NCBI GenBank assembly: GCA_033675545.1
Contig: JAWDGP010001473.1
Coordinates: 1,159,501 to 1,223,500 of the forward strand
Source: Elysia crispata
Taxonomy: Eukaryota > Mollusca > Gastropoda > Plakobranchidae
Direction of reading: 5' to 3'
DNA length: 64,000 nt
Shown: piece by piece, positions 1 through 46,300 of the stretch
Position numbering within the stretch: position 1 is the first letter of the stretch
Layout of the letters: every line of letters begins with the position of its first letter
Program-made: the position numbers and the translations under genes
Notes under the pieces: generated by a model
What the model saw: the letters and a program-made list of their open reading frames with translations, nothing else
Told to the model about the DNA's origin: nothing
Databases searched by the model: none

Positions 1-47
1 GGCAAGATTAAAAAAAATATCATTAAACAAATATATCACACAAAAAT

Positions 48-285
48 GGAAAAAGCAAATTAAACGAACCTTCACGTATGATTTGTTAACAAGTACATCA
101 CGCATGACTGAAAAAGCAAATTAAATGAACCTATCACGTATGGTTTTTTTTTACAAGCATATGACGTATGACTGGAAAAAGCAAGTTAAACGAACCTATC
201 ACGTATGATTTGTTATCAAGTACATCACGTATGACTGAAAAGGCAAATTAAATGAACTTATCACGTATGGTTTATTTTATATAGC
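48..285. repeat. Minisatellite, about four 62-bp units
   Basis: The block gaaaaagcaaattaaacgaa recurs with starts near 49, 110, 175 and 237, so the period is 61-65 bp. Each unit also contains two tcacgtatg-like submotifs. Units differ by a few substitutions. It lies in the intron upstream of the first in-window SLC12A2-like exon and may continue left of the window. Positions 286-710 hold only a G/C-richer intron stretch with no feature I can name. Confidence 0.85.
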
Positions 286-722
286 CTGTCTATATCAAGA
301 TCAGCTTTGCCTTTTCTAACAATACATAAAACACGGAGCGACTCGAAACTTCGAACTTAGATTGTCTGAGTCTTGAACAGGCAACCAGTGGGTCCCGGGG
401 ATGCTTTTCTTTTAGCAACTGACGTTCCTATATTTTGTGTTTATTGTGTTTAAACCCCTGTCGACTGTATTTAGACACGTTACAAAACAAACAAAAAAGA
501 GAAAAAAAAACACTGGACGAGGGGAAAAGTGAAGGCTAAGTTTAATGTGGCCAAATTAGGATGTCTATCTTTCTAATGATAATTTTTATTTTATTCTTTT
601 TTTAGCATCATTTGTTGCACACTTAGTTTTTCATTTAGGCGTATAATTTTGTAGTAAACAAGGAAAACCCAAGCTATGCACCGGTATTAACGTACTCTTA
701 ATTTATTTTCTTCTTACTTCAG

Positions 723-32518
<31,796 letters not shown>

Positions 32519-33568
32519 TCAAGGGTAATTTACGTTTTTTCTTCACTCAAGTGTATGGAGTGGAGATTCTTCTAGTTTCAATGGTGCAACTAGTTTTCTT
32601 TATTTGGCAGTTGAAAGTATGTGTAGAGTATGAGCGAAAAGAGGGAATGGAAGGGACATCATTTTCATGTGCAATTTCAGCAAGTACTTCACAATTGTTG
32701 CCGAAATAAAAAAAATGTTATTTGGTATGAATAGAAAAGTATAAGGACAAAAAAAAATCATGTATTTTTTTAAACTCTGCTTCAAAAATCATTTAAAACA
32801 TATAACAATTTGCAAACATCTTTTTGAGAAAAAAATATCGTATTTTGTATTCAAAGAAAAGAATTAAGAAGGTAATTTATGGATATAAATGTAAATTTTA
32901 TTGTTGCTTCATATTTTCAGAAACTTTAAATCTAGGCTTCACTAAACACAGAGGACATATGAAAGTGTAACAGTTACTAGATTTTTTTACTTATAAATTT
33001 AAGTCAAAACAATAACAGTCAAGAATATGTTTCAAGCCAAATTACTCATGTAGAGAAAAGATATTTATGATCTTTTTGAACAACATTAAAACTTGCAAAG
33101 CATTCTGTCTTTTATTTTTTTTATCTAAAATATCATAATAATGGAAAATGTCAAATTGGAAATGACAAAAAAAGTAAAATGAATGTATCAGAAGCAAAAG
33201 CAGGTGCTCATCTTAATAATTTTTGTTTGTTTTTTTTGTTATTCTGATCTGCAATATTGCATATAACATTTTTGGTCTCCTTTGCATAGTGAAATGCAGA
33301 GATGTTAAACAATGTGTTGACATGCCATGATGTACCTTTTGACAGTATGATATTGTCTTTTTGCATGAACACATTTTATATCTAGTTTTATTGGGAGAGC
33401 AGCTTCTCTTTTTGTTATTTTTCATGAAGATCTTTCAAAAGTATGCTGATGACTACTTTTTATTAACACTTCATGTTTGCCATTCTAGATCTGTTCATTT
33501 AGATCTAATTTTACTAATTAATCTTGAATACCTCTATGTATTTTTTTATCATCCTCTATTGTGAATGA

Positions 33569-33574
33569 AATAAA
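33569..33574 (+). terminator. Candidate proximal poly(A) signal (AATAAA)
   Basis: First convincing AATAAA after the SLC12A2-like stop, about 1 kb downstream, followed within 20 bp by a T-rich stretch. Many chance AATAAA hexamers occur in sequence this AT-rich. Confidence 0.35.
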
Positions 33575-34159
33575 ATAATCTATGTTTCACTTTTTATTAC
33601 AAAGATCAGGTCTGTTTGCGGCATATCAAAATACTAGGAATCTTTATGGGTTTCACATATGCATTTGCAAAACCATTTGGTAGTTTTTCTGTGTCTATAA
33701 AGAGTTAAGCTTTAATCAGCTCCTAATTGCTAGTAATAGATTAATATCATCAAAGGTATATGCGGCTCGCCCCCTGAGCAACTTTTTGAAGGTTCTGTCA
33801 ACTTGACCATTACATTTAGAGCCCATCATGACATGAATTTTTTCTGATAATTTGTACTGCTTGTGTTGTATTGTCTTTATTATTTGAGGAAAATGTATCT
33901 CTATAATCTGTCTGATTTTTTTTTGTTCTGATGTTTATGTTGTTCTGTTTTAAAAAAAAAATGAAAAAAATTGCAGCACATTAGTCAAATTGCAGTAGAG
34001 CACAGATTCCTCGAATTCATTTGGGAATTTTAATATATTTAAGAAAATGTGTCCGCACTTTCAATTTTTAGCACATGGGCCCTGGACTTGAATTACTTTA
34101 ACAACATAGCGTGGCTTCGTGCTTTCTCGGTCACTTCCATACAATTCCTAGCTTTCCTT

Positions 34160-34745
34160 ATTTTTAGTATTTCAAATTGAAGACAGATTAACCTCTGATC
34201 AACCCGATCCATGATTCCCTACTGGTTTATGAAGGAACTTGTCTCCAAACCCTAACGCTTATCAGGTTTCGAGCTCTTACTGCTAGATCGAATTCTAGAC
34301 TGTAGGTATAGATTCAGATCGTGGCCACAAATTTCATTCATTAAACCAGACATGTTTGTCTGTGAAGGCAAAACTTGAATTTATTCCATTAGGGGGCCCG
34401 ACAAAGGATCAAACCAGAACCTGTCTTTTGTCATTCCAGCACTCAAGCTACTGAGCTATATTGCCTCCTAATCCACAATAAAGAGATCTTACCCGCAAGC
34501 TTCTTTCACACTCATGTACTGATTGATTGAGCAAGGGGTGGGCCCAGGTGGATTTACCTGTCATGACCCATGTCTTGTACAAGTGAGACTAGCAAAGTTT
34601 TTTTTTACCATTGGCCCCTTGAAGTCTTCGCTACAGGTATACCTAGCAGGCGCTGTATGCATCAGACTAAGTAACAACAAGGTTTGACAGGAGAGGGAAT
34701 CTCTCTCTCACTGACGACTAGGGACCAAAGGCAAGGGCATCTGTC
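34160..34745 (-). repeat. SINE-like interspersed repeat, copy 2, with tRNA-like boxes
   Basis: On the minus strand this matches copy 1 at 17039-17640 over its length. Near 34475-34390 (minus) it carries atagctcagtagcttgagtg, close to a pol III box A, and after about 30 bases ggtttgatcc, close to box B. This suggests a tRNA-derived part. The boxes lie inside the 600-bp unit rather than at its end, so the element may be composite. Confidence 0.75.
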
Positions 34746-37700
34746 ATCAGAAGGGGAAAACGGATGAGTTGAGGAATAGGTATTTTTTGAGAGATCTATG
34801 TTTGGCCTAATCGTGCTTTACTGAAATTATAACAAAAAATGAATGTACATCCTGAAGCTACACCAAAGAGTGTGAATTAGAGATTCAGCGCAGTTTTAAT
34901 AATATCCAAATCTCTAACGCTTTCCTAAGTATGGGGCCTTCATGGATTATATGATAGCCACTCTGGTTAGACTTTCAGGTCTATCTTAGTGTGCTTAACA
35001 TCATCTTTCATCATTTTGAGGAATTTTAGATAACAAAAGTTATCTGCAGGAACTTTTCCTCTCATAAACGTTTTTGTTTTGCATTATTGAATCCTCTCCC
35101 AATCTTATAAGTAATTTTCAGATATTGTAAGCTGGTGCTGTCTTGCTTCAAATATCTAGGCAAATAGTTCAACAAGCGGTATATTTTCTTTTTGACTCAT
35201 CCTAATTTCTAGCTTGTCAATGGCATGAAGAGGCTTAATGACCTTTTACTTTGAAATCCTAACTCAGGAGTCCTCTTGAGAGATCCTAGTCTCATAGTAA
35301 TGCTTAGGAAATCTGCAAAAGAACTCACTCGCAAAGTAATACCCCAATGTGCTGGGTTTTTTTATTGTTTTTGTTTTGGGAGCTCACTCAAAAAAGTGAC
35401 AGGTTTTTTTTTTCTTTAAATCTTAATTGAGCTTTATTTTGACCTAATTAATCTTCTATGGGTATTATGTTATATGCCTATATCTCATCACATGTTTTTA
35501 TATCATAAATCCAAATGTTTTTTTTTATAAAAAGACATTCCTAGCTAATATATCATGAGGCCCGCATGTTTTAAAATTATTACAAGTCAATGGAAACTGT
35601 AAAGGTATTTTAAAAAAATGCCTTGTGTACTCAACAAATTTATTGTGATCAAGAGACATATCATTACTGTTAGAAATTATGATACTGTTGAAAAGTTGGA
35701 AATAGAATTGCATTGGCTTGTTGATAATTATTGTTTTACTATATATTTAATATATATTTGCCAGCAGAGCAATTTGTAAAATGGAAATTCAGAAAGTTTT
35801 GCTATGAAAGCATAACGGGTTAGTATAGTCTTAATTTTTTTGTCATGTGTAGTGCCTAACCTACATGAGATGTGCCTGAATGACTTGAACAGTTCTTTTT
35901 CTCATTGAATGAAATTTATGAAATGAAAATAAGAAAAAAAAAACTAAAATAATAATAAATAACAGCTTTTATAAATATTTGAAATTCAGTACTGTAGAAA
36001 CTGAAAAATAATCTTAAATGCTTTTGATTTTTATAAAAATAAATTCTCCTTGGGACATAGGAGTAAGAATAGTTTAGATCTGTTGAGGGACTTAGCCAAA
36101 AAGAAAGCTAAATTTTCATTTTAAAATCAGGACAGAGATTCAGACATAGATATTCTCAAAAGAAAGGAATGTTTGATATGACCCATCCATCACTAGATCT
36201 GTGTAGAAAGGCTTTTAATATCAGCTTTATAGTGTATAAATTGCCTAACAAGAGATTACAGATAGCTGACAGAAATAAACGAATTAAAAAGTGATTGAAA
36301 GCATGAGAATAAAAAAAAGCAAGTTTGATATATCTACAAGATTTACTTTTGATACCTTACTTTTGACATTTTATCAAAAGACTCATTGAAGCAGAAGTTG
36401 TTTGATCTAATTAAGCAACAATTCTGAAGTTCAGTGAAAGACTGAAATATAATAACTTTTAATTAACTAAAACCATTAGTCTTTTATCTTGTTTTAAAAA
36501 AAATGTAAAGTTATTTCTTATCTTTACTGAATATTTTGCCTTTATGGTTTGTTCTTAAAAATCTACTTTAGTACAGTATCTCAGGTTAAGCAATTTAGTC
36601 TTCCAGGACAGTTTGTCATCTAAATGGGCAAGTCAAGACCATTCATGCTTTGCCCCACTACTTCTTCACTGTGCTGCTGCACATTTGGAATTTGTGTGAA
36701 TAGTGTACATACATCGAAGCATGAGCAGAATCATTGTATATACTTATGCTTGTAATTTATAAAGAAATGGATATCTATTTTTAAGCCCACATTGCCTTTT
36801 GATTTTAATGTCAGCGCATCATGTTGTTGGTCATGCAATTACTATTCGGAACTATTTCATTGTTCATCAAAAGAGAAGAAAGAGAAAAAAAAACATCTAT
36901 TACTCAAAGTACAGGATTTATAACCTTCAACTGTCCATCTTACAGCTGTTTTATGCTGTAGAAACTGTTGCTGTTTAAACCTTTTTCACCCTGTGACATC
37001 TTTCTGTGTAATTATCCCTGGATAAAGTTAAATTTAATTCTAAGGTGTAACGAGGACAATTAATTTTGTTGTTCTTGTTCTTGTTGTTATCATATTTCCT
37101 CAAAAGTCTTTCTTCACAGACTGCAAAATTTGCAAAAAAAAGATTGTTGTATGAGGGGAGAGAACCCCTTTTCACCAATCAGTAACATGAAAGGTTTGTA
37201 GTTAAGCATTGTATGTCATGAAAAATTAGAAAATGTAATATATTTATGCCAAAGTTGGTCAGTTGTTAAAGCATATAATTCTATACTTTATCAACCTCAG
37301 ACTCTTCTTTGATAACATTTTGGGTTTTTTTTTTTCAAAAGACAAGAAAAACCATTTAGGTACTATATTTTTCATGTGCCTGTTTTGATTCCTTTCTTCC
37401 AGAAAATGTTTTTTGTCTCTTTCATGACAAGAGAAAGCAGCTTAATTAATTTTTTTGTTGTATTTCTGGGAGTTTAAATTTCAATTCTGTAGAAAACAAG
37501 TACTTCGCATTTTTTAAGTTGATGTATCATAATTTTTTTTGGTCTTCTAATCAGCTCAGTACTTTCAGTATCAAGTTTTATAGAATAGCAAACAAAAAAG
37601 TGTCAAATATTTTCTGAGATCAAGAAAATAATTGTCAAGTCTTGGCCATAGGATTTATTAGTATTGCATACATCTGACATAGATCACTTTTGTAAGCCTT

Positions 37701-40700
37701 AAGTTTTTCAAGCAGTCTGTTAGATTTCATCCCCTGTCAATGGGGTTCATGTTCATTTCTTTTAACATATCGCTGTTAGAACCATACTATTAATAGTTTT
37801 GATTTGTTTACTTGTGCAATATAAGATTGAAATTTACAAACTTTAAAACTGTTCTCAGATTTATTGCAATCAATATCTTAATTTGCTGCTTACTTTCAAT
37901 TATATTCTTTTTCATGAATCTCATGGATTAAGTAACTTATTGAACTGAAACAAAATGCAAGAATGCATTAGTTGCACAGATTGTGCTATTGTTGGCATTT
38001 AAAATAAAGCTTTAGATATTTATTGCTTCTCAAGAAATGATGCTTTAGATAATTTTAAGAAATCTTATTTTTCTATACAAGGTATGCTATGATCAAACAA
38101 AAGTTCTACCTGAATAAAGAACTACCCACAGTGTTGACCCCTTCTTTACTTTATTTCTCCTTCTTCTACCACCACCCTAATTGTGTTTCCCGCCCTCCTT
38201 TCCTGGTTGTTGACCCTAAATTATCTCAGGTATTCGAAATGATGGAAAACAGGGAAACAAGGATTTTAAAGGGTGAGGAAATCTGATGTACATATCAATG
38301 AAATGCATTCTTTTAAAATTTTTCTTTGGCATTTTGACTTTATTTCATGTGTTTATGCATAACATTTGAGTTCTAATTGCAAAAAAAAATATAATATTCT
38401 TGTTTGGTGTTTTTATTCTAATCTAAGAAAATTACATTGTAATAGGCCTTTACCTTTTATAATGATGAAACGATCATGACAAATCTTTTGATAAAGAGAT
38501 GAAATAATGTATTTAACTTAATTTATAAGTTTGAACAAAATTTTTTCCAATTTGGTAAAGATGTGCCACATGCTCAGTTATGGTTCTTTTTCCCTAAAAA
38601 TCAATATTTTTCTTTCTATAAGGACAGGAGGTTGATCTCATCCATCAGATCAGAAAATCGATTGAGCAATGCCAAATTTTTAGTTTGTTTAGGTCTCATT
38701 TAATAGCTTTGATTATTTTCTAAAATTTATGCAGTAAAAAAATGAATATGAAATTATTTGGACAAAGAATAAAAAAGCAACTTTGTTTTTATTCCTGAAA
38801 ATTTGGAGGTTTCAAATTTCAAATATTTAGTGTCTGATAAATGTTGTCCATATATTTACATTTTGAATTTAAAGATGTAAACAGAAGCATTTCCATGAAA
38901 GTTTCTGGAGTATGATTGTCACATTAAATACAATTTGGAAATGGGGAAAAAACATTGTTCTGGCAATGTAAAGTTTATTTTTAAAAAATTGGGGTGTTTG
39001 TAATTCAGCATTTTCAAAAGGAAAAAAAATGGGAAAGGTTTGCCACCTAAGAAAGTTTTGTAGCTAAATTTAGATTCATCTTGGCAATACAAATTTCAAT
39101 TTTATTTTGATATCTTCAACTTTAAAAAAGGAGTCTTGACATGAATTTGGCGATATTTTTTGATTCATCAAATAAGATGACTGCACTGCTTTGGAACATA
39201 ATATTTCTATTTCTTTTTTCTGCAAGGACATTACAGACATCCTAGGAATTCCTTTTTTTTTTTTTAATATATATTTTTTTCTGCTCTAACTTTGACAGGC
39301 TATTTAAGTTTTGTGTATGGTATTTTTGCTTTCTGACAGTCTGTCAATTGTACTATTTTAAATTTGTTTTTATTCTTTTATGATGTGTGCTTTTTGTAAT
39401 TAGTATTAACATTTTTTTTTTCATTCTAAATTCCTTTTGGAACAGACTGAATATGTCATAGGAATTATAGTCATGACAATTATTTAAGATATTTTTGAAA
39501 AAAGATCCGCCCAAATGAATGAATAAAACATCAAAATTGAAACATAGATGATGCCATAAAAGAATTGTAGTAAATGGAGATATAGAGAGTTAGCTTAGAA
39601 GTTAAAAAAAAAAAAACATCTGCAAATCTTTTTTCAGTCAGCTTTATTGAACAAAAAAGTAAGCCACCAAAAAACAAATCACTAAAGCATAGAGATTAAA
39701 CATTATTTGATGTCATGGCTTTTCCATAACCTCAACAAAAATAATGCTGGATAGTAGAGTTAAGACCGCCACATGCTTGATATCACTAAGGCAGGCGGGT
39801 GATGGGCACAGTGGCTGTCGACTTGCAGGCAGCAGATGTCTGCCTGGTTTGCATTACAGTTGTTACTTAGAGTCAACAGGTGTGACTTGCATCCTGTTGG
39901 TTCTAAGATTAGTCAAAATCTACCATTCCACTTGATAACCACACACCTCGCTGCAGTCTTGCACCGACCTACCATATACTTTTTTTTAGATCAAATTAAC
40001 CTAGGCTTCTGGACAAATTTTTTCCCCTTTTCTTTGTAAGGCAAGGACTTTCTACAATCTACATGGAACAATGGAGTTTGATGAAGAATAGGTTCTGGTC
40101 TAGGCCGAGGTACTGTGAAACCGGTACTTCTTTGTTACTTTCTAAAATAAACTACCACAAAGCAATCCTGCGGCTGATTACTCTCCAACTACACATAATA
40201 TTTAATGTACTGAACTACTATTTAATATCACAAAGTTCATTTGTATTTGCCTTGCGGCATGTCTTGTTTTTAATTGATGCACGATTTTTTCTGGTGCTTA
40301 CATTACACTGGCATAGAGTGAAGATTTTTCTAGAGAAGCTAAGAGTTAGTAAGACTAACCTGCATATTAGATCTAGGATTAGTGTCACATAACCTGACAT
40401 GTGAAATTGTAAATATAGTGATGTTTCAAACGTCACTAAGATTGAGTACAACAGTGTAGTTTGATTGTAATCATTATTTTGTTTTGATTAGTGATTATTG
40501 TTTAATGCACAGCTGCTGTGAACCCACAGATGGTTCTCACCTCTTGTGACAGAGGGTATGCACGTCTGCTAATGCCTTATGTTGCTGCATTAACAAGCAG
40601 GTCAGGGGATAGGGATCAGAAAGGGTTGAGGATTGCGTCCAGACAGGGAGTCTTTAGCCCAGGGTCTCGGTGGTAGCTTAGAAATGTTTTGTCTACAGTG

Positions 40701-42579
40701 GGAATGTGGTGACAGGGCCATTGTCTTATTGCCTACAAATTACTGACCTGCAGTCATCTGTTTCTTCTGCCCGCTGTCTCACAAATCAGCAAAAAGTGTG
40801 GTCTCAACTCTAGAGGATAGACTGTATAGGTTTCCAAATTAAAGAAAAGGTTGGAGTTTTTCATCATTAATGGCTAATTTTTTGGGTTTTTTTTTTATTC
40901 GGCTTGTCAAGAACTACCAACTTTATAGTGAATTTTTTTTAATTATTATGATACACCATGTTGCCTATCCTACGCAGTGAAATACATTGGCGTTTATGAG
41001 CCATAAATTTATGCTTTCATTGTTAATGACATAATTATACACAAAGGTAATTTTTGGCTTATCAGTGAAATTTTACTTGGTATTGAGAAATTTTAGTAAG
41101 ATTACTTTTGGAAATAGTTTATTGCAAGCATGCTTTCAGTTCTAAACAAATAGTTTGATCTTTTTTGCAGAACATTCTGTTATCTTCACCAATGTAAATG
41201 TTTTTATTTAATTTTTGTTTGCTACTAAGTGCTCGTAATTAGAATGTAATTATTTAATTTTGTTCTGTACATATTTACTTGGGAGACATTCTGCTTAAAA
41301 TTATTTAAGTATGTGTAACATTAGAAACCAGTTACAGATTAGATTCATGTATTTTTTTTTCCTGCACAGGGTTTTGATATACATCATCTGATGTTAGAAT
41401 AGTATTGTTACTGGATGAAGGGAAAATTAATTTGTAATGTATTTTTCTGTAAATTTCTTCTTTCCATTTTTATTTCTATAACTGGACTACACAAATGTCT
41501 TAACCATGGTTTTGAGTGCTCTGACACTTACAGACATTGCCAATGAAAAGCTCCATAATTTTATTTGTCTCAAAATGATGATCTCAATTGAACAGTAGTG
41601 GTTGTATCTGGATTGTAACTTTTCTTCTTTCATGGATAGCTTTTTTTTTCCTTCCTACAGATAACCTTCAGCATGAACTGCAGGCACATTTCACAACGGT
41701 TGAAACAATAGCCACTATTGCAGTTTATATTTCAAAATTAGGATCTGAGATGTGCATGCCGTTTTATGGTCTGGGGAACAAAATCATGAAACAATTATAT
41801 GAGGGGAAAGCAGAATAAAGGCTATGTGGAGTTTTAGATGATATGATTTAGTTTTGAGAGAATGCAGTTGAATATGCTTGAATATAATATTCCACAATGA
41901 AATAATGGCATTTAAATTTGGACTGGGTGGGATGTTGTGTATACTGAATTATAATTTGAAGGCTGAAGTGAAGCATATGTTTGATTTCCAGCCAGATATC
42001 CAAATCTCTCCACCATCTCTTAATTGCATTTATTTTTTTTTACATAAATCTCCTTTTTGCCATGCTGCTTTTAGACAACCCTTGACTTGTAGGCTCCACA
42101 GCAGTGTGAAATGCTTCTTGGTCTCTTTTTTTGGTTTTAACTTTATTGAAATTGCTTATCTTGCCCGATTTACATGTTCATCAAAATAATTTTTTGGTCA
42201 ATTGTTAGAAACTGGAATGGCAATGTAACTTGTATATTGCAGGAGAAGTACTTTTAATGCAAACTTTATTTTATACAGGACCTAAATTTTCCAGCAAAAT
42301 CTGTATTGTTTCATGATCTTTGTTTTAACAGGGTACTTCTCATTATAAATGTAAGTTAATGCAGAAAGCTTTTTTGCACTCTTTGCATGTTGAAGTCTAT
42401 ACTTTTTGAATAATTGTGGCGATGCCTACAAGGTTACCTAAACAAGGGGTTGTGTATACGTTTAAACTGTTAAAACTAAGTGTATTTACAAAGTATTTCA
42501 TAAACTTAACTAGACTAGCTTGTTATATTTTTGGTGTTTCAGAATTCTAGAATGCTGAAAGCCATGGAATTTTGTCAGC

Positions 42580-42585
42580 AATAAA
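42580..42585 (+). terminator. Candidate distal poly(A) signal (AATAAA)
   Basis: gcaataaaactgaaagtgct is followed about 20 bp later by a GT-rich element (catgtgttgtatttatt), the usual arrangement of a vertebrate- or mollusc-type cleavage site. If used by the SLC12A2-like gene, its 3' UTR would be about 10 kb. Confidence 0.4.
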
Positions 42586-43162
42586 ACTGAAAGTGCTATT
42601 TTCATGTGTTGTATTTATTTCAATAATAATAATAACAGCAAGATGATGATGATGTTTGCATTCATAGCATTGAATGTGCACTTTAATTACAATAAATGTA
42701 AAAAAAATTCCTCCTCTTGACTCCCATTCCCCAACCTAAATCCTATAGCTTGGTCTTTATCTTCGTATAGATCTAAATAACATATGTGAAGCTAATGTCT
42801 TAGACATCCATTGCACTAAAATGGGTAGGTTTTAGATCATCATCAATAGAGCCAAGATCATATATTTCAATTGATTCTAGATTCATTGGTAACAAAGTTA
42901 TGATGAAGTAAACGTTAATTAAAATTTTAATCTGTATGGGTTCATACTAAAGTTTAGACTAGGTGCCTTAACTGTGGACATAGTACCTTTATCAGGTTAG
43001 CATCCTTCACGTTTTGGGATTCACAGAAGAATGTTTGATTTCTACGTGAGAGAGGCAAGAGGGTATGACTATGACCAATACATAAATGTCTCAGAAATTA
43101 ATTTTTCTTTGAGAACTCCTGAATAATCAATGCATGTGGTCAAAGATCATCCTTTTACTCTC

Positions 43163-43179
43163 TCACACACACACACACA
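43163..43179. repeat. Short (CA)n microsatellite
   Basis: About eight CA units followed by a gtgtgcatgcgtgtatgtgc stretch, between the two converging genes. Confidence 0.85.
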
Positions 43180-43309
43180 TGTGTGCATGCGTGTATGTGC
43201 ATGCATGAGTTCTATTTTCATATCAGAGTGAGGCAATTAAGTGGCAATTCTTTAAGATTAAGACCATATCACAAATATTCACTGACACAAGATCATAGAT
43301 AGTACATTG

Positions 43310-43315
43310 TTTATT
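43310..43315 (-). terminator. Candidate poly(A) signal for the IQGAP gene (minus strand)
   Basis: Minus-strand AATAAA followed by a GT-rich stretch (cttgtgtcagtg...tttgtgat). It would give IQGAP a 3' UTR of about 3.5 kb and place the two gene ends roughly 0.7 kb apart. Nearer minus-strand signals also exist, so this is one option. Confidence 0.3.
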
Positions 43316-46300
43316 AATAAATGAATATTTTACTTTATAGGTCAGAGAAAAGAAAAAGAGAGAGTGATGTTTTTCTTGGAATAGGCCTAAAACAATTATA
43401 TGTATGATGCAGAGCAGGAAATATGTAAGACTAGAACAATGCTTAAATAATAGTTACTTCGTAACAATAGAATCAGAATCAGTTTAATAAGATGATCAAA
43501 AGCTGTGAAAAAGGTAAAAATGACATACTTATTTACAAGCAAGTCCAAATCTATATGCAAATTAAGCTAAGGCTTTCAGGGGTATTATTATAAACTTAGG
43601 AAAAGACAGACAGACAGGACGCATAGAAACAATAGATATATGTGGCCTACAGAGGATAAGAGAAACATGGTGGGATACAAAATAAGAAGTAAAAGCAGTT
43701 GTGGACCCAGTACATAGAAATTTTCAGAAATCTTCAGTTCACTGGATAAAATGAATTTCCAAGATCTGCATATACAGTATGCAAACGCTATCATGGGGAG
43801 AGGTGAATTTCTATTATCAAAATAATTTTTTTCATACTTCTAGTTCTTATGAGAAGAAATAAGAGGTGGAAAAATGAGCTGTTCAAATAAAGTAAGAATA
43901 AATACATACATGCATGTCATCCCAATCTCAATGCAAGCACTATGGTTAACTGAAAAATCATGCAAACTTATTCTTAATAATCTGTTGGGTTATACCATAT
44001 GAGGAGAATGGCACAATAGTGTCCAAAATTGTTATTTTGGGGGAGAAAACATTACTATATAATGTAAATGAAAACCAAATACTTTGAACAATAGGAAGAC
44101 TGCTTCATATATTACAAAAATATACATGTGCTTCCAAAAGCATTTCTTTGTTCATTTATAAGAATGACTTTTTTTGTTTCTTATGGATAGTTTAGTATAC
44201 TGCACCTTTTGGTTTCTTGTTATAGGTGTATAAATGATCCTCTCCTGTTGCTTGCAATAAAATGTTTCGAAATAAAATATGCAGAACAAATGGAGCATCT
44301 TCAAATTTAAAGATATTCAGATGAACACCACAAATTGAAAGAAGCAAGACAAAAAAACTTCTGTTTTAGTCAAAAAGTATCTAGGCAGGAAAATGCCTAG
44401 ACCAAATATCTTTTCTTAACTGCATGAATAGACACCTCATCACATTAATAATTTCAGAATACTTTTCTTGAACATTTTATCACTATACTTTGAAAAGATT
44501 GGATTGCCTTAATTATTTTGAAATCTATCACTTGCATTCTTTGCAAATAAAAAAAAAATGTTAATGACATTAGACATTCAGGTAAATATTTATATTTCTA
44601 TGAGAAAAGGAAATGGTTGCCTTTAAGTATAAAATGCTAATGTGTTCATGAAGTATTGAAGGTGTTTCACCTCCCTCAACAATTTAACAAACTTCAAAAT
44701 TTTGGATAGAATCTTTAAATTGCTAGGAAAAATTTACAACAGAATAGAATGTTTGAAATGAAGAAATATGATCAAAACTTGTAAAAAAAATGCATATGAA
44801 TATCACATATTTATTTTGGTCACTTCATATAAACCATAAAAGTAAAACAGTTGATGTTTCAAAATGCCACAACTTTACAACAGCCATTACATTGTAAATT
44901 CTTTGGATAAAATCTTAAAACACTGTATAAGGCAAGGTACTGGAATGCAGTTCTGGTCTGAGTCAAAAGTAGAACAAGGGTTGAATATCTAGCCAATATA
45001 TATAAAAATGTCATATTTTCGGCAGTTAACCTTTCTATGTGAAAATTGACAGATGAGTTAAAATCTCTGAACTGTAGCCATGTTATGGTAGTAGAGAGAT
45101 AAAATTAAGAGTATACAATCATAAAGTAGTCAGTGTGTTTCAGTGATTTAGGTCTCATATCCAGTCCTAATGAGTAGCAATTTGAATTTAGAAAAAAAAA
45201 ATCGGAAATCAAATAAGGCATTATCTTTTTCTTATTTTTTAAAAGGTTCTAAATATATCTGTCATCCTTCAGAGTGTTTTGATAACTTCATGTGAAGTTT
45301 AGAGGCTGCTAAAAATGCTTTGTTATAGATATCAACACCTTTAGATATTCAAATAAATGAACTACAATTTACTAGTGTTAACTTGATGTCAAATATAATA
45401 AGGGAAAACCGAGACATTCCTCAAATTTAGAATTTGTACAATAGCACTACAAATGGCTTGAATTTTAGAGATATCATACAAGGAAATAGAGTAGATGCTT
45501 TCCCTATCATGTTGAAAAAACTTAAGAAGTAACTTATGGTTTATGCAGGGTAACTTTATACTCTTCTTTCAATATGATAAGAAAAGTAATTTTATCATTT
45601 ACATGTTGAGTTTGTAAAAGAAGGAAGAAAATTTGTCTACATGTTCTTGATTAAACAATATAGTTTCTTTTAATTTCACTAAATATCAACATTTATCAGG
45701 ACAAACAAAAATTAATTGAGGAGAAGTTGCCTTTCATGCATAAAAGTAAACAAAACAGTTAAGGTCAGCTAACAGTTGTCTTTTCAGGGTTTTAAAATGT
45801 TACATTTCACTTATGCCATTTCTAAGTGCAAGGCTTATCAATCCAGATAGTACTTAATCAAATGCAAAGCACTTCAGCAACATTAACGATTACGCCCATA
45901 ATCATGATCATGTAAGATAAGGTTGATATTGAAGAAAGAAAAATAAAGTACAAAACAAAGAAGAAAGGCATAGATGCCTTGACTTTTCAGTTACTCAACC
46001 AGATCAACCTTATGTAAGGTCTGTACACAAAGCAAAACAACTCTAAAGTAAGGATAATTCCTCTTGAAAAAAATAAAAATATGCAGATGCCATGATATTC
46101 CTAAAGTCAGTAAAGATATCTATCTTTCAAAAAGAAATTATAAAGGTTAAATCCATAACTTGGTGGCAGTTTTGTTAAGTTAGTAATTTCAATTCTACTA
46201 GATTACAAAATGATTTTTCTTCCTTAAATAAATTTGAATCACTTGAAATTAAAAAAACAGAAATCAAGAATTCATTGACTTCATTTTAAAATGAAAAACT

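Larger units (their letters stand above)
32519..42600 (+). other. 3' UTR / intergenic region downstream of SLC12A2-like stop
   Basis: About 10 kb, AT-rich, with no coding exon I can support. It contains a candidate proximal poly(A) signal at 33569, a SINE-like repeat (34160-34745), G/C-richer patches at about 39740-40010 and 40490-40830 that look repeat-like but were not matched to another copy, and a good distal poly(A) signal at 42580. How much is transcribed 3' UTR cannot be told from sequence alone. Confidence 0.5.

Noticed and set aside
41588..42189. Open frames of 76 and 103 codons in the intergenic region
   Set aside because: No family resemblance, AT-rich chance frames, and they lie in probable 3' UTR.
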